A stretch of DNA of 64,000 bases, taken from positions 25,349 to 89,348 of the forward strand of contig CANFPU010000002.1 in assembly GCA_947448955.1 (NCBI GenBank), read 5' to 3'. The DNA comes from Burkholderiales bacterium. GTDB taxonomy: Bacteria > Pseudomonadota > Gammaproteobacteria > Burkholderiales > Burkholderiaceae_C. Made by a program: the position numbers and the translations under genes. This document shows positions 24,477-34,075 of the stretch, piece after piece. The stretch's first letter is position 1; each line of letters starts with the position of its first letter. The notes beneath the pieces are model-generated. The model had not been told where the DNA came from. It did no database searches and saw only the letters and a list, made by a program, of their open reading frames with translations.

Positions 24477-26803
24477 TTGGCAGTCTCCAGCATTCGAGCA
24501 TCTTCGTAATCCAGCGCGGCTGAAGAGTTCAGCTTTTCCGCCGCCTGGCTCAGGTGGTTGAGCTGCAGGATTTCCTGGACATTCAGGATACTGACAACAC
24601 TGTCGCCGAGGATCGAACTGCCCATGATCCCGGGCTGTGGCGGCGATATCAGGATGATTTCGGAGCTGATCGCGACAATGTCGTGGATCACTTTGACCAC
24701 AAAACCCAGCGGCTGGCCATTGTGGTAATGCACGATCACGTTGATGGCGTCCGTCGGGTGGGCGTCGGCGCTGCCAGCCCCCTCGACGAAGTCCGACAAC
24801 CAGATCAGCTTCATGATCTGGTCGCCATAGATGATCACGCTGTGGTTGCCGCGCCGCTCGACCCTGCTGATGGCGAACATTTCCAGGCGGTCAACGTAGT
24901 CCAGTGGGATCGCAATGCGCTTGACGCTGTGCAGGTCGAACAAGAGCATCGACTGCGTCTTCGTGTCCTCGACCGGCGGCTCCGGGATATCGGCCTTGAA
25001 GTCCTTGTCGAGCAGCTTGGAGATCAGCCCTGAACGCACCGCGATGCCGCCGATGTCGAAGATCATCGCTACCCGGCCGTCCCCGAGGATGGTCGCGCCG
25101 CTGTAGATGGTGGTGCCCTTGAGCAAGGTGCCGACAGACTTGACCACCACCTCCTGCATGAACAAGACCTTGTCGACGACCAGGCCGAAGCACAAGGCAG
25201 CGGCCTGGACCACGACGATGTTGAGCGAATCCTGTTCGACCTCGTCGGCATCGCCCAGACCCAATTCGTTTCGCAGGTAGATGATAGGAATCAGCTTGTT
25301 GCGCAGGCGGAAGACCGGCACGCCATAGAAATTTTCCAGCCCTTGATGGGTCCCGTTCTTCTCGTAACGGATCATCTCGAAGAGATTGCTTTGCGGAATC
25401 GCGAAGCGCTGGCCGCCGCACTGCACGAAGACTGCCGGCATGATGGCCAAGGTCAGCGGAATGCGCAGCCGCAGGTTCGTGCCCCGCTCCGATGTCGCGA
25501 TGTCGACCGAGCCACCGATCTGCTGCACATTGGTTCGCACCACGTCCATCCCGACGCCGCGTCCGGACAAGGTGGTCACGGCCGCCTTGGTGGAGAAACC
25601 CGGCAGGTAGATGAAGTCGATGATTTCCCGGTCCGCCATCCTGGCGACACGCTCGGCCGTGACCAGGCCTTTTTGAACCGCCATCTTGGCCACCAGCGGG
25701 ATGTCGATGCCACCGCCATCGTCGGCGATCTCGATCACGACCATGCCGCTTTCATGCATCGAGCGCAGCGTGATCGACCCGGTTTCCTTCTTGCCCTTGG
25801 CCCGCCGCACCTCGGGGGTCTCGATGCCATGGTCGACGCTGTTGCGGATGATGTGGATCAGCGGGTCCCGGATGCCCTCCAGCAGCGTTCGATCGAGCTC
25901 GGTTTCGGCGCCGATCTGGATCAGTTCGACCTTCTTGCCGCATTCGTTCGAGATGTCGCGCACCAGTCGTGGGAACTTGGCCCACACATTGCTAACGGGC
26001 TGCATGCGCGTCTCCATCATGCGCTCCTGCAGCTCCAGCGTGATGATGTCGATCGTGTGCACCGTGCTGGTGAAATTGATGTCCCCGCTGTTGGTCGCAA
26101 AAGACACCAGCCGGTTGCGGGCCAGCACCATCTCGCTGACCAGGTTCATCAGCTTGTCAAGCAGTTCGACATTGATCTTGACCGGGGCGGTCAACTCGGT
26201 GTGCTTGACGCCCTCCCGTGCCGGGATGTCGGCAGTTGGTGCTGAATCCGCTGCCTGGACTTCGCTTGCCGCAACGATCGCGGCGCTCGACGGCTCGACG
26301 ACGGCTACAGCTGCAGGTTCACGCGGCGGCGCTGCAGCGGGCTCGGCAGCGGCCGGTGGTGCGACCGGTGGTGCGACCGGTGCCGCTGTGGATTCGGTCG
26401 CTGGCGCCGGCGCGCTTTCACCCGCCGCAAGCGCCTTGAGGGTGGCGATCAAGCCTGAGTCATCGCCCGTCACCTCATGGCGCTGATCGGCGATGCCGCC
26501 GACGATGTCGCGCAGCCGGTCTAGCGAGGCGAGCAAGACGTTGGTCTTCTCCTCGTCGATGCGCAGCGTGCCCTCGCGAACCTTGGACAACAGCGATTCG
26601 CCCGCATGCGCGACCTTCTCGAGTCGGTGAAAGCCGAAGAATCCGCTGCTGCCCTTGAGCGTGTGCATCGCCCGGAAGATGCTGCCCAGCAGCTTCTTGT
26701 CCTCGGGCGTCTGCTCGAGCTGCACCAGGTCGAGGTCGAGCTGGTCAAAGATCTCCTGAGCTTCCAGCAGGAATTCATCGAGGATCTGGTCGTTGTTTTC
26801 CAT
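24473..26803 (-). CDS. cheA: Chemotaxis histidine kinase CheA with two C-terminal CheW domains
   Basis: Histidine kinase of 776 residues. Order of domains: HPt (His47 in FRAMHTLKGSSGFFGF); a long Ala/Pro-rich linker (about 110-205, with PVAPPVAPP); the dimerisation helices (INVELLDKLMNLVSEMVLARNRL); the ATPase domain (NSVDHGIETPEVR, ADDGGGIDI, LSGRGVGMDVV); a first CheW domain; and a second CheW-like domain (about 630-760, SMLLFDLHSVKRIAIPLDYVD). I see no P2 response-regulator docking domain; the linker takes its place. That arrangement is more typical of non-flagellar chemosensory systems. The likely phosphoacceptors are CheB and the receiver-cyclase encoded in the same operon. Confidence 0.94.
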   Translation of the reverse strand: MENNDQILDEFLLEAQEIFDQLDLDLVQLEQTPEDKKLLGSIFRAMHTLKGSSGFFGFHRLEKVAHAGESLLSKVREGTLRIDEEKTNVLLASLDRLRDIVGGIADQRHEVTGDDSGLIATLKALAAGESAPAPATESTAAPVAPPVAPPAAAEPAAAPPREPAAVAVVEPSSAAIVAASEVQAADSAPTADIPAREGVKHTELTAPVKINVELLDKLMNLVSEMVLARNRLVSFATNSGDINFTSTVHTIDIITLELQERMMETRMQPVSNVWAKFPRLVRDISNECGKKVELIQIGAETELDRTLLEGIRDPLIHIIRNSVDHGIETPEVRRAKGKKETGSITLRSMHESGMVVIEIADDGGGIDIPLVAKMAVQKGLVTAERVARMADREIIDFIYLPGFSTKAAVTTLSGRGVGMDVVRTNVQQIGGSVDIATSERGTNLRLRIPLTLAIMPAVFVQCGGQRFAIPQSNLFEMIRYEKNGTHQGLENFYGVPVFRLRNKLIPIIYLRNELGLGDADEVEQDSLNIVVVQAAALCFGLVVDKVLFMQEVVVKSVGTLLKGTTIYSGATILGDGRVAMIFDIGGIAVRSGLISKLLDKDFKADIPEPPVEDTKTQSMLLFDLHSVKRIAIPLDYVDRLEMFAISRVERRGNHSVIIYGDQIMKLIWLSDFVEGAGSADAHPTDAINVIVHYHNGQPLGFVVKVIHDIVAISSEIILISPPQPGIMGSSILGDSVVSILNVQEILQLNHLSQAAEKLNSSAALDYEDARMLETAK

Positions 26804-26857
26804 GGCTTGAGCCCAGCGTCGATCAGGCGTTGAATGAAGCGCAGCGGCGTCTGGTGA

Positions 26858-28660
26858 TCAGATCTTGAAGCGGCCGACCAGCGTCTGCAGTTCACCCGCC
26901 ATCTTGGTGAGGTTGGCGGCGGCTTTTTGCGAGTTGTTCGCGCCCTGGGTGGTGTCCCTCGAAACCTTGGAGACCGAGTCGACATTGCGGGCGATCTCGA
27001 CGCTGCCGCTGGCCGCATTGCCGACCGCTTTGCCGATCTCGTTGGCGGTCGCCGCCTGCTCCTCGACAGCGCTGGCGATCACGCTGGAGATGTCGTTGAT
27101 CTTCTTGATGATCTCGGAAATCGTGCCGATCGACAGGATCGCGCCTTTGACGTCGGTCTGGATGTTCGAGATGTTCTGGCTGATTTCCTCGGTGGCACGC
27201 GAGGTCTGGCGCGCTAGTTCCTTGACCTCGTTGGCGACCACCGCGAAGCCCTTGCCGAGCTCACCGGCCCGCGCTGCTTCGATGGTGGCGTTCAAGGCCA
27301 GCAAGTTGGTCTGCTCGGCGATCGATGAGATGACCTTGAGCACGCTGCCGATTTCCTGGCTGCTGACACCGAGCTTGGCCATCGTCGTGTTGGTGGCCTT
27401 GGCCTCGGCCACGGCATGGGTCGCCACCGAGGACGCCTCCATCGCATTGGCCGATATCTCGCGGATGCTCACGCTGAGTTGCTCCACACCGGTGGCCACA
27501 CTCTGCATGCTGCCGCTGACCTGGGTCGCCGCAGCCGCTGCCGAGCCGGCCTGCGCGGTGGTTTCCTCAGCGTTCGAGCTCATCTGGATGCTGACCGCCG
27601 ACAGGTCTTCGGCCGCGAAAGACAGGTTGCCGGCATTCGTCGAAATCGCCTTGAAGGCATGGCGCGAAGTTTCGATCAGCTTGTTGACCTGGCTGGAGAT
27701 GTCCAGGAAGAAACCTTCCTTGCCTTCGAGCTTCACCGCCGCAGTGAAATCGCCGCCGGCCGCTGCAGAGATGATCTCGCCAATCTCCCGGGTGGTTTGC
27801 TGGGCGATCTTGTTGTTTTCCTGGTCGGCTTTCGCGAGCTTGTCGGCCGCTTGCAGGCTGAGCTTGAGCGTCGCCACCGCCCTGGCCATCTCGCCAATCT
27901 CATTGGGGTAGTCGGTGTTGTTGACCGGCGTGTCGAGTTTGGCGTCGGCCAGATCGCGCAGCGACCGGTTCAGGTCGGCAATCGGCTCGCTCAGCGACTT
28001 GTTCACCAAATAGATGGTCAGCAGCGAAAAGACCGCCGTGCCAGCGAGCAAAGCGATGATCAGACGCAGCAGCGATGCGGCCTTTTCTTCTGCGGCGGCC
28101 ATGTTCTTTGCTGCGCCTTCAGCCTTCATTTCCGAGACTTCCTTGACCAACGCGGTCAGCGTGCCAATCGCGGCCTGAAAGTCCTTCGAGCTGATCAGCT
28201 TGTAGGCCAGGTTGACGCCATCGGGCCCTTTGGCCACAGCGACGATCTTGTCCTCCTCGGCGAAGAAATCATCGAACATCTTGGCGAGTTGGTCGAGCTT
28301 GGCTTTGAGTTCGGGCTGAATGATCGTCGACTTCGACTTCTCGTAGTTCTGCAGCAGTGTTCTCTTGGCCTCGGCGATGGTTGCCGCGGCCTTGTCCACG
28401 CTTGCATCGTCGCCGGCATTGACCGCGAGCACCAAGCGGTTGGCGCTGCGGGCAATCAGGTTGACGTCGCGGTTGAACTGACGAACCAGCGAAATGCCGA
28501 TCAAATCTTTTTCATACATAACCTTGGTGGCATCGCTCAGCGCGGTCATGCCCTGGTAGGCGGTCGCGCTGATGCCACCAGCGAGCAAGAAGACAAATGA
28601 GAAGCCGAGAACCAGTTTGGTCTTGACCTTCAACTTGGCAAACGCATTGAACAGACTCAT
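26858..28660 (-). CDS. Methyl-accepting chemotaxis protein
   Basis: Membrane chemoreceptor of 600 residues. The ATG at 28660 with GGGGA ahead is the start; the track ORF adds 54 residues. It has a first membrane helix near residues 12-36, a helical four-helix-bundle-like periplasmic domain of about 150 residues, a second helix ([23 protein letters not shown]), a HAMP domain and a long cytoplasmic coiled coil. The signalling tip is intact ([20 protein letters not shown], then [18 protein letters not shown]). No CheR-tethering NWETF-type pentapeptide is present at the end (VGRFKI). First gene of the chemosensory operon; the ligand is unknown. Confidence 0.95.
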   Translation of the reverse strand: MSLFNAFAKLKVKTKLVLGFSFVFLLAGGISATAYQGMTALSDATKVMYEKDLIGISLVRQFNRDVNLIARSANRLVLAVNAGDDASVDKAAATIAEAKRTLLQNYEKSKSTIIQPELKAKLDQLAKMFDDFFAEEDKIVAVAKGPDGVNLAYKLISSKDFQAAIGTLTALVKEVSEMKAEGAAKNMAAAEEKAASLLRLIIALLAGTAVFSLLTIYLVNKSLSEPIADLNRSLRDLADAKLDTPVNNTDYPNEIGEMARAVATLKLSLQAADKLAKADQENNKIAQQTTREIGEIISAAAGGDFTAAVKLEGKEGFFLDISSQVNKLIETSRHAFKAISTNAGNLSFAAEDLSAVSIQMSSNAEETTAQAGSAAAAATQVSGSMQSVATGVEQLSVSIREISANAMEASSVATHAVAEAKATNTTMAKLGVSSQEIGSVLKVISSIAEQTNLLALNATIEAARAGELGKGFAVVANEVKELARQTSRATEEISQNISNIQTDVKGAILSIGTISEIIKKINDISSVIASAVEEQAATANEIGKAVGNAASGSVEIARNVDSVSKVSRDTTQGANNSQKAAANLTKMAGELQTLVGRFKI

Positions 28661-29062
28661 TTCTATTCCCCGTCTAAAGGTGTGGATGAGAGAAAGCAGA
28701 ACAGTTGCTTGCCGGAATACAGCGACGGCGTGACTGGCCATCAAGAGCCAACCTGCTTGCGGCGGTTTGACCGAGCGCTGCAGCGAAGCTATTGCGCGGC
28801 CGAATAAACCCAGCGCCAGCAAGAATCAAGCCGCCAGAAAGCGCTGCACTACAAAGGTATAGACCCCAGCAGCACACGATATGATCTTTAGCACTTTAAC
28901 AGGTATGACCATAAAATTGGGATGATTGCCCTTGGTCTTGCGGCGCAGGTATTTGCGGTGGTGCGGACGGTGGTGCGGGGGCGGGTCGACGCCATCGGCA
29001 AGGGCTGAAACAGCAGGCAAACCTCATCCGCTGTTGCACCGCTTTTTCCTGCAACAGCGGCG
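28661..29062. other. Intergenic region (402 bases) between queA end and chemosensory operon start
   Basis: No gene is visible. The stretch 28840-28920 is markedly AT-richer than its surroundings and lies upstream of the MCP gene on the minus strand, so it is the likely promoter zone for the chemosensory operon. I could not identify a firm -35/-10 pair or a sigma-28 consensus by eye. A strong inverted repeat lies at the queA end (separate entry). Confidence 0.4.
29028..29060 (-). terminator. Perfect 11-bp stem-loop just downstream of queA
   Basis: CCGCTGTTGCA (29028-29038) and TGCAACAGCGG (29050-29060) form a perfect 11-base-pair stem with an 11-base loop. It begins two bases past the queA stop on the minus strand. 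There is no run of U after the stem on either strand, so it may end transcription poorly or instead protect the transcript 3' end. Confidence 0.5.
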
Positions 29063-30136
29063 CTAATCGCCCCGCCTGTCGATCAGCATCGCATCGCCAT
29101 AGCTGAAAAAGCGATATCCCGATTCGATCGCGTGTCGATATAGCGCGAGCATGTGCTGGTGGCCAACGAAAGCCGATACCAACATCAACAGCGTGCTCTT
29201 GGGCAGGTGGAAGTTGGTGATCAACCGATCGACCACGCGAAACTCGAAACCCGGTGTGATGAAAATCTCGGTCTCTCGCGCGCCGGCGGCCAACAAGCCC
29301 CCGCTGTTGACGGCCGCATGCAGCGCTGCGGATTCGAGCGCACGCAGGCTGGTGGTGCCTGCCGCGACGATGCGCCCGCCGGCGGCGCGGGTGCGTTCGA
29401 TCGCCGCCACCGTGTCGGGCCCGATGTCGTACCACTCGCTGTGCATTTTGTGGTCCGCCAGGTGCTGGGAGCGGACCGGCTGAAAGGTGCCGGCGCCCAC
29501 ATGCAGCGTCAAGCGCGCGCTGGCCACGCCGCGATCGGCAAGCGCGGCGAGCAGCGGCGGGTCGAAGTGCAGCGACGCGGTCGGTGCGGCCACCGCACCC
29601 GGCCGGCTGGCGAACACGGTCTGGTAACGGGTCTCGTCATCGGCAGCGTCGGCATGGGTGATGTAGGGCGGCAGCGGCACATGGCCAAAGGCCTCAAGCA
29701 GCGGCAGCGGATCGGCAGGCATCCGGTCGCGATAGAGACGCAGGTGGAACAGGCCGCCGTCAGGCCCGCCTCGGCCCAACACCTCGGCCTCGAAAGCGCC
29801 GTCGGCAAAACTGACCCGGGTGCCCGGGCGCGGCGACTTGCTGGCGCGCAGATGCGCCAGCACCTCCTGGTTGGGCAGCACGCGCTCGACCAGCGCTTCG
29901 ACCGCGCCACCGGTGGATTTTTCGCCGAACAGCCTGGCCTTGATCACGCGGGTGTCGTTGAAAACCAGCAGGTCGCCAGGTTCGAGCAATGCCGGCAGAT
30001 CGCGAAACACCCGGTCGACCGGCGGGTCAGCGCGGCCGTCCAGCAAGCGAGAAGCGCTGCGCTCGGCCGCTGGATGCTGGGCGACCAGCGCCGGTGGCAG
30101 GTCGAAATCGAAATCGGCAAGGCTGTAATGGGACAT
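29063..30136 (-). CDS. queA: S-adenosylmethionine:tRNA ribosyltransferase-isomerase
   Basis: Makes epoxyqueuosine in the tRNA wobble position by transferring and isomerising the ribosyl part of SAM. The start is the ATG at 30136 ([22 protein letters not shown]), giving 357 residues. Family motifs include [37 protein letters not shown] and [18 protein letters not shown], with the closing SYGDAMLI. No tgt gene is adjacent. An unlinked gene opens divergently at 30259. Confidence 0.97.
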   Translation of the reverse strand: MSHYSLADFDFDLPPALVAQHPAAERSASRLLDGRADPPVDRVFRDLPALLEPGDLLVFNDTRVIKARLFGEKSTGGAVEALVERVLPNQEVLAHLRASKSPRPGTRVSFADGAFEAEVLGRGGPDGGLFHLRLYRDRMPADPLPLLEAFGHVPLPPYITHADAADDETRYQTVFASRPGAVAAPTASLHFDPPLLAALADRGVASARLTLHVGAGTFQPVRSQHLADHKMHSEWYDIGPDTVAAIERTRAAGGRIVAAGTTSLRALESAALHAAVNSGGLLAAGARETEIFITPGFEFRVVDRLITNFHLPKSTLLMLVSAFVGHQHMLALYRHAIESGYRFFSYGDAMLIDRRGD

Positions 30137-30258
30137 GAGGTTCGGGCTGTACCGGCCTGAAGCAGGGCACCGAGGGCTGGTGGCAGTGGCGGGCAGCGGC
30201 GGGGCCGGGGGGCGACCCCTCATTGTGCGCACGCCAGGCCTTGGCTAGCATCGCCACG

Positions 30259-31380
30259 ATGAACCTGACCGAACTCGACACCCCCGCGGCGCTGATCGAC
30301 GCGGCGCAGATGGACCGCAACATCGCGCGGATGCAGTCGCGAATGAACGCGCTGGGCGTGCGCTTGCGCCCGCATGTCAAGACCAGCAAATGCCTGGCGG
30401 TGGCGCAGCGCCAACGCGAGGCGGGCGCTCAGGGCATCACGGTGTCGACGCTGAAAGAAGCCGCGCAATTTTTTGACGCCGGCTTCGACGACATCCTGTA
30501 CGCGGTGGGGATCGCCGCGGCCAAACTGGGGCCCGTGCGCGCATTGCGGGAGCGGGGCTGCCAGCTGACCATCGTCGTCGACTCGATGGCCGCGGCGCAA
30601 GCGGTGGTGGCCGACGGCTACCACTTCGAGGTGATGATCGAGATCGACACCGACGGCCACCGCGCCGGGGTGCGCCCTGACGAAGACCGGCTGATCACGA
30701 TCGGCCGCACGCTGCACGATGGCGGCGCGGTGCTCAAAGGCGTGATGACGCATGCTGGCGCGTCTTACGAACTGAACACAACCCAGGCGCTGGAGGCGAT
30801 GGCCGAGCAGGAGCGCTCGCGCTGCGTGCATGCGGCCGAGCGGCTGCGCGCGGCCGGACTGCCTTGTCCGGAAGTCAGCGTGGGCTCGACGCCAACCGCT
30901 TTGTCAGCACGCCAACTCGACGGCGTGACCGAGGTGCGCGCCGGCGTCTACGTCTTCAACGACCTGGTGATGGCCAACGTCGGCGTCTGTGGCCTTGACG
31001 AGATTGCGCTGTCGGTGCTGGCCACCGTGATCGGTCACCAGACCGAGAAAGGCTGGGCACTGACCGACGCCGGCTGGATGGCGATGAGCCGAGACCGCGG
31101 CACCCAAGCGCAGGCGCTGGACTACGGCTATGGCGCCGTCTGCGATGCCAGCGGTGCGCCGATCGACGGCTTCATCGTCAGCAGCGCCAACCAGGAGCAT
31201 GGCATCGTCTCCTGGCGCGATGGCGCCGTCTGCCCCGACATCGCACAGCGGCTGCCGATAGGATCGCAGCTGCGCATCCTGCCCAACCATGCCTGCGCGA
31301 CGGCGGCGCAATTCCCCACCTACGCGGTGTTCGACGCCAACGGTGGCGTCACACCCTGGGAGCGCTTTTATGGCTGGTGA
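30259..31380 (+). CDS. D-serine dehydratase/D-threonine aldolase-like PLP enzyme (DSD1 type)
   Basis: Fold type III PLP enzyme acting on a D-hydroxyamino acid, yielding pyruvate and ammonia (D-serine) or aldehyde and glycine (D-threonine). The start is the ATG at 30259 (MNLTELDTPAALIDAAQMDRN; 373 residues). The PLP lysine is Lys41 in RLRPHVKTSK. The metal site near the C-terminus reads LPNHACAT, with His344 and Cys346. As I recall, His-x-Cys is the zinc site of eukaryotic-type D-serine dehydratase, whereas D-threonine aldolases have His-x-Asp, so I favour D-serine dehydratase. The frame after its stop holds a RidA-like remnant, and RidA proteins deal with enamine products of such enzymes. Confidence 0.85.
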   Translation: MNLTELDTPAALIDAAQMDRNIARMQSRMNALGVRLRPHVKTSKCLAVAQRQREAGAQGITVSTLKEAAQFFDAGFDDILYAVGIAAAKLGPVRALRERGCQLTIVVDSMAAAQAVVADGYHFEVMIEIDTDGHRAGVRPDEDRLITIGRTLHDGGAVLKGVMTHAGASYELNTTQALEAMAEQERSRCVHAAERLRAAGLPCPEVSVGSTPTALSARQLDGVTEVRAGVYVFNDLVMANVGVCGLDEIALSVLATVIGHQTEKGWALTDAGWMAMSRDRGTQAQALDYGYGAVCDASGAPIDGFIVSSANQEHGIVSWRDGAVCPDIAQRLPIGSQLRILPNHACATAAQFPTYAVFDANGGVTPWERFYGW

Positions 31381-31588
31381 TCGCTGCGAGCGCAGGCCAG
31401 AGACCATGGCCCGCCGCGGCGGGCATGACAGCCTCGCGGTGGTTGGCGGCGGTCTGCTGTTCGTCGCCGGGCAGCTGCCCATCGCACCCGACGTTCGCCG
31501 GCCCAACAATGCCTCGTTCGAGAGACGTCAGGTTGCTATGTCCGATGATTACTTTTCAAGCGCTGTTCGCGAGAGGCCAACATGCTGA
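31370..31588 (+). pseudogene. RidA-like fragment (possible decayed gene)
   Basis: An open frame starts with ATG at 31370, inside the last codons of the D-serine dehydratase-like gene, and runs 72 codons. Residues 26-42 (VVGGGLLFVAGQLPIAP) resemble the conserved early strand of RidA/YjgF proteins (typically VYVSGQIPxDP). The rest soon loses similarity and ends long before the usual ~130 residues. A RidA partner would make sense beside an enamine-producing dehydratase, so I read this as a truncated or frameshifted remnant. The match is one short motif and may be chance. Confidence 0.35.
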
Positions 31589-31649
31589 TGCGTGATCCGA
31601 CGCCCTAGCGCAGTCATTCCCCGCGGCTGGCGCTGGTCTGAACGCCGGG

Positions 31650-33965
31650 TCAGCGCGCCGCGGCCGAGGCTGCGGCGGCAGGTAGCTCCGGCTCGATGCC
31701 GATGGTCAGCACCGACCCACCGTCGGCCCATTCGCTGTAAATCCAATCGCCACCGCTGTGCACCAACCTTTCGGGCACCGGCGGTGGCGAGGCGACCGCC
31801 ACCCCCTTGAGCGCCTGCGCCATGAAGTCGATCCAGATCGGCAACGCCAGACCGCCACCCGATTCACGAACGCCCAGGCTGAGGGGCTGGTCATAGCCCA
31901 TCCAGGCCACCGCCACCAGACCCGGCTGAAAGCCGGCGAACCATGCATCCACGGCGTCGTTGGTCGTGCCCGTCTTGCCGTAGAGGTCGCTGCGCTGCAG
32001 TTGTTGCTGCGCCCGCGCCGCGGTACCGACCCGCGTGACGTCATTGAGCAAGCTGTTGGTGACGTAGACGTTGCGCGCCGGTAGCGCACGGCTGTCCTCC
32101 TCCTGCGGCGGCGCCGTCGGCGCCTCGAAAAGCAGCTTGCCAGCGGCATCGGTGATGCGTTCAATCACCACCGGTGTCACCGCCCAGCCACCGTTGGCCA
32201 GCACCGCATAGGCCTGGGCCAACCGCATTGGTGTGGTGCTGCCCGCGCCCAGCGCGAGCGTCAGGTTGTCGGGCTGCTTGTCGGGTTCGAAACCGTAGCG
32301 CGCCAACCAGTCTCGCGCGGCTGGCAACCCGATCTGGCGCAGCACCCGGATGCTGACCAGATTCCTGGAGCGCGCCAAGGCCTGACGCAGCGTCATCGGC
32401 CCCTCAAACTGGCCGTCGGCATTTTGCGGCGCCCAGCCATCGGCGGTCTCGATCGCGGCGTCGTTGACGACCGTGGCCGGCATCACCCCGCCCTCAAGCG
32501 CCGCTGAATACAGAAAGGGCTTGATGCTCGATCCTGGTTGGCGCCAAGCCTGGGTGACATGGTTGAAAGGTTGGCGCGCGAAGTCGAAACCGCCGACCAG
32601 CGCACGCACGCGTCCGCTGACTGGGTCCAGCGCGACGAAGGCCGCTTGCACATCGGGCCACTGCGTCACCGCCCAGGCGCCTGCCTCGCCACCCGGCTTG
32701 GCCGACTGCCAGACCCGCAGGATGTCGCCGCGCCCGATCGCCAGTTCAGCCGGCGCCTTGGGTACCAGCCCGGGCTGGGCCACCCGCAAACCCTCGCCGC
32801 TGATGCGCAGCGCCTCGCCCGAGGCCAGCTGCAGCCGCAGCTCGTTCGGGCTGGCCGACAGCACGATGGCCACCCGCAGTTGCTCGTCGTCGAGGTGGTC
32901 CTTGAGCGCCTGCGCGGCGGCACGCTCAATGTCGGGCGTGCCTGGGGGCGGCAGGTCTTCGTGGTCCTCGGGGCCACGCCAGGGTTGACGCGCATCGAAT
33001 CCCAGCACGCTGCGCCGCAGCGCAGCCCAGGCGGCAAGCTGGTCAGCTGCCCGCAGCGTGGTGAAGACCTTGATGCCTTGCGAATAGGCCTCGGTGCCCA
33101 GGCGATCGACCACCGCCCGGCGCGCCATCTCGGCCACATGCTCGGCATGTAGCGGCACTTGCAGCACGCTGCGGATCGCCAGTTTCTCGGCGCTGGCCGC
33201 CTGTCGCTGAGCCTCGCTGATGACGCCGGCGGTCAGCATGCGCCGCAACACCAGTTGCTGACGTTGGGTCGCGCGAGCCAGGTTGGTCACCGGGTTGGCG
33301 TAGGCCGGGTTTTGCGGCAAGCCGGCCAGCATGGCGCATTCGGCGATCGACAGCGCCGACAGCGGCTTGCCGAAATAGGCTTCGGCCGCGGCCGCAAATC
33401 CGTAGGCTCGCTGGCCGAGGTAAATCTGGTTCATGTACAGCTCAAGGATCTGGTCCTTGCTGAGCTGGCGCTCGATCTTCAGCGCGAGCAACGCCTCTTT
33501 GAGCTTGCGCTCAGGGGTCAGGCGCGACGACAGGAAGAAGGTCCGGGCGACCTGCTGGGTGATCGTCGATGCACCCTGACGCATGCCACCGGTGACCACG
33601 GCCACCAGCGCCCGCAGCACACCTTTGGGGTCGATGCCGCTGTGCTCGCGGAAGCGCTTGTCCTCGACCGCGACGACCGCCTGCTGCAGCAGCAACGGGA
33701 TCTGCGCGATCGGCACGAACTGCCGCCGCTCGGCGCCGAACTGTGCGATCTCGACGCCATCCGCGGTGTAGACCTGCAAAGGTTGGCGCGGTTGATAGGT
33801 GGTGACGCGGTCGAGCGGCGGCAGTTGCGGTGCAAACCAGGCCACCGCGCCGGCCAGCACGGCACAGGCCAGCAGCAGCGCTGCGAGCAAGGCCCACAGC
33901 GCCAAAACCCACGGACGCGGCAGGCGGCGAAAAAGGATGGCGGCAGCGCCGCTGAGATTCAACAT
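31650..33965 (-). CDS. mrcA: Penicillin-binding protein 1A (bifunctional transglycosylase/transpeptidase)
   Basis: Class A PBP that polymerises and cross-links peptidoglycan. The start is the ATG at 33965 (MLNLSGAAAILFRRL; 771 residues), followed by one membrane anchor (residues ~19-42). The transglycosylase domain has VVAVEDKRFREHSGID (catalytic Glu) and GASTITQQVARTFFLS. The transpeptidase domain has the SxxK serine in PGSSIKPFLYSA, SRN in ARSRNLVSIRV and KTG in YGKTGTTNDAVDAWFAG. It diverges from recG. The C-terminus is alanine-rich (PAAAASAAAR). Confidence 0.95.
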   Translation of the reverse strand: MLNLSGAAAILFRRLPRPWVLALWALLAALLLACAVLAGAVAWFAPQLPPLDRVTTYQPRQPLQVYTADGVEIAQFGAERRQFVPIAQIPLLLQQAVVAVEDKRFREHSGIDPKGVLRALVAVVTGGMRQGASTITQQVARTFFLSSRLTPERKLKEALLALKIERQLSKDQILELYMNQIYLGQRAYGFAAAAEAYFGKPLSALSIAECAMLAGLPQNPAYANPVTNLARATQRQQLVLRRMLTAGVISEAQRQAASAEKLAIRSVLQVPLHAEHVAEMARRAVVDRLGTEAYSQGIKVFTTLRAADQLAAWAALRRSVLGFDARQPWRGPEDHEDLPPPGTPDIERAAAQALKDHLDDEQLRVAIVLSASPNELRLQLASGEALRISGEGLRVAQPGLVPKAPAELAIGRGDILRVWQSAKPGGEAGAWAVTQWPDVQAAFVALDPVSGRVRALVGGFDFARQPFNHVTQAWRQPGSSIKPFLYSAALEGGVMPATVVNDAAIETADGWAPQNADGQFEGPMTLRQALARSRNLVSIRVLRQIGLPAARDWLARYGFEPDKQPDNLTLALGAGSTTPMRLAQAYAVLANGGWAVTPVVIERITDAAGKLLFEAPTAPPQEEDSRALPARNVYVTNSLLNDVTRVGTAARAQQQLQRSDLYGKTGTTNDAVDAWFAGFQPGLVAVAWMGYDQPLSLGVRESGGGLALPIWIDFMAQALKGVAVASPPPVPERLVHSGGDWIYSEWADGGSVLTIGIEPELPAAAASAAAR

Positions 33966-34075
33966 GAGGACTTCGGTTGCGCAGGCCGCAGCGAGCCCGC
34001 TGGCGGGCGCGATTATCGGCAGCTCGCGGGCACCCTCTCGCAGCGCCGCACCGCAGCACGGCAGAATCGACCACC

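Noticed and set aside
27416-28600. 394-residue plus-strand ORF and the 348-residue ORF at 26865
   Set aside because: Both are antisense to the MCP gene, whose signalling tip and HAMP domain are clear.
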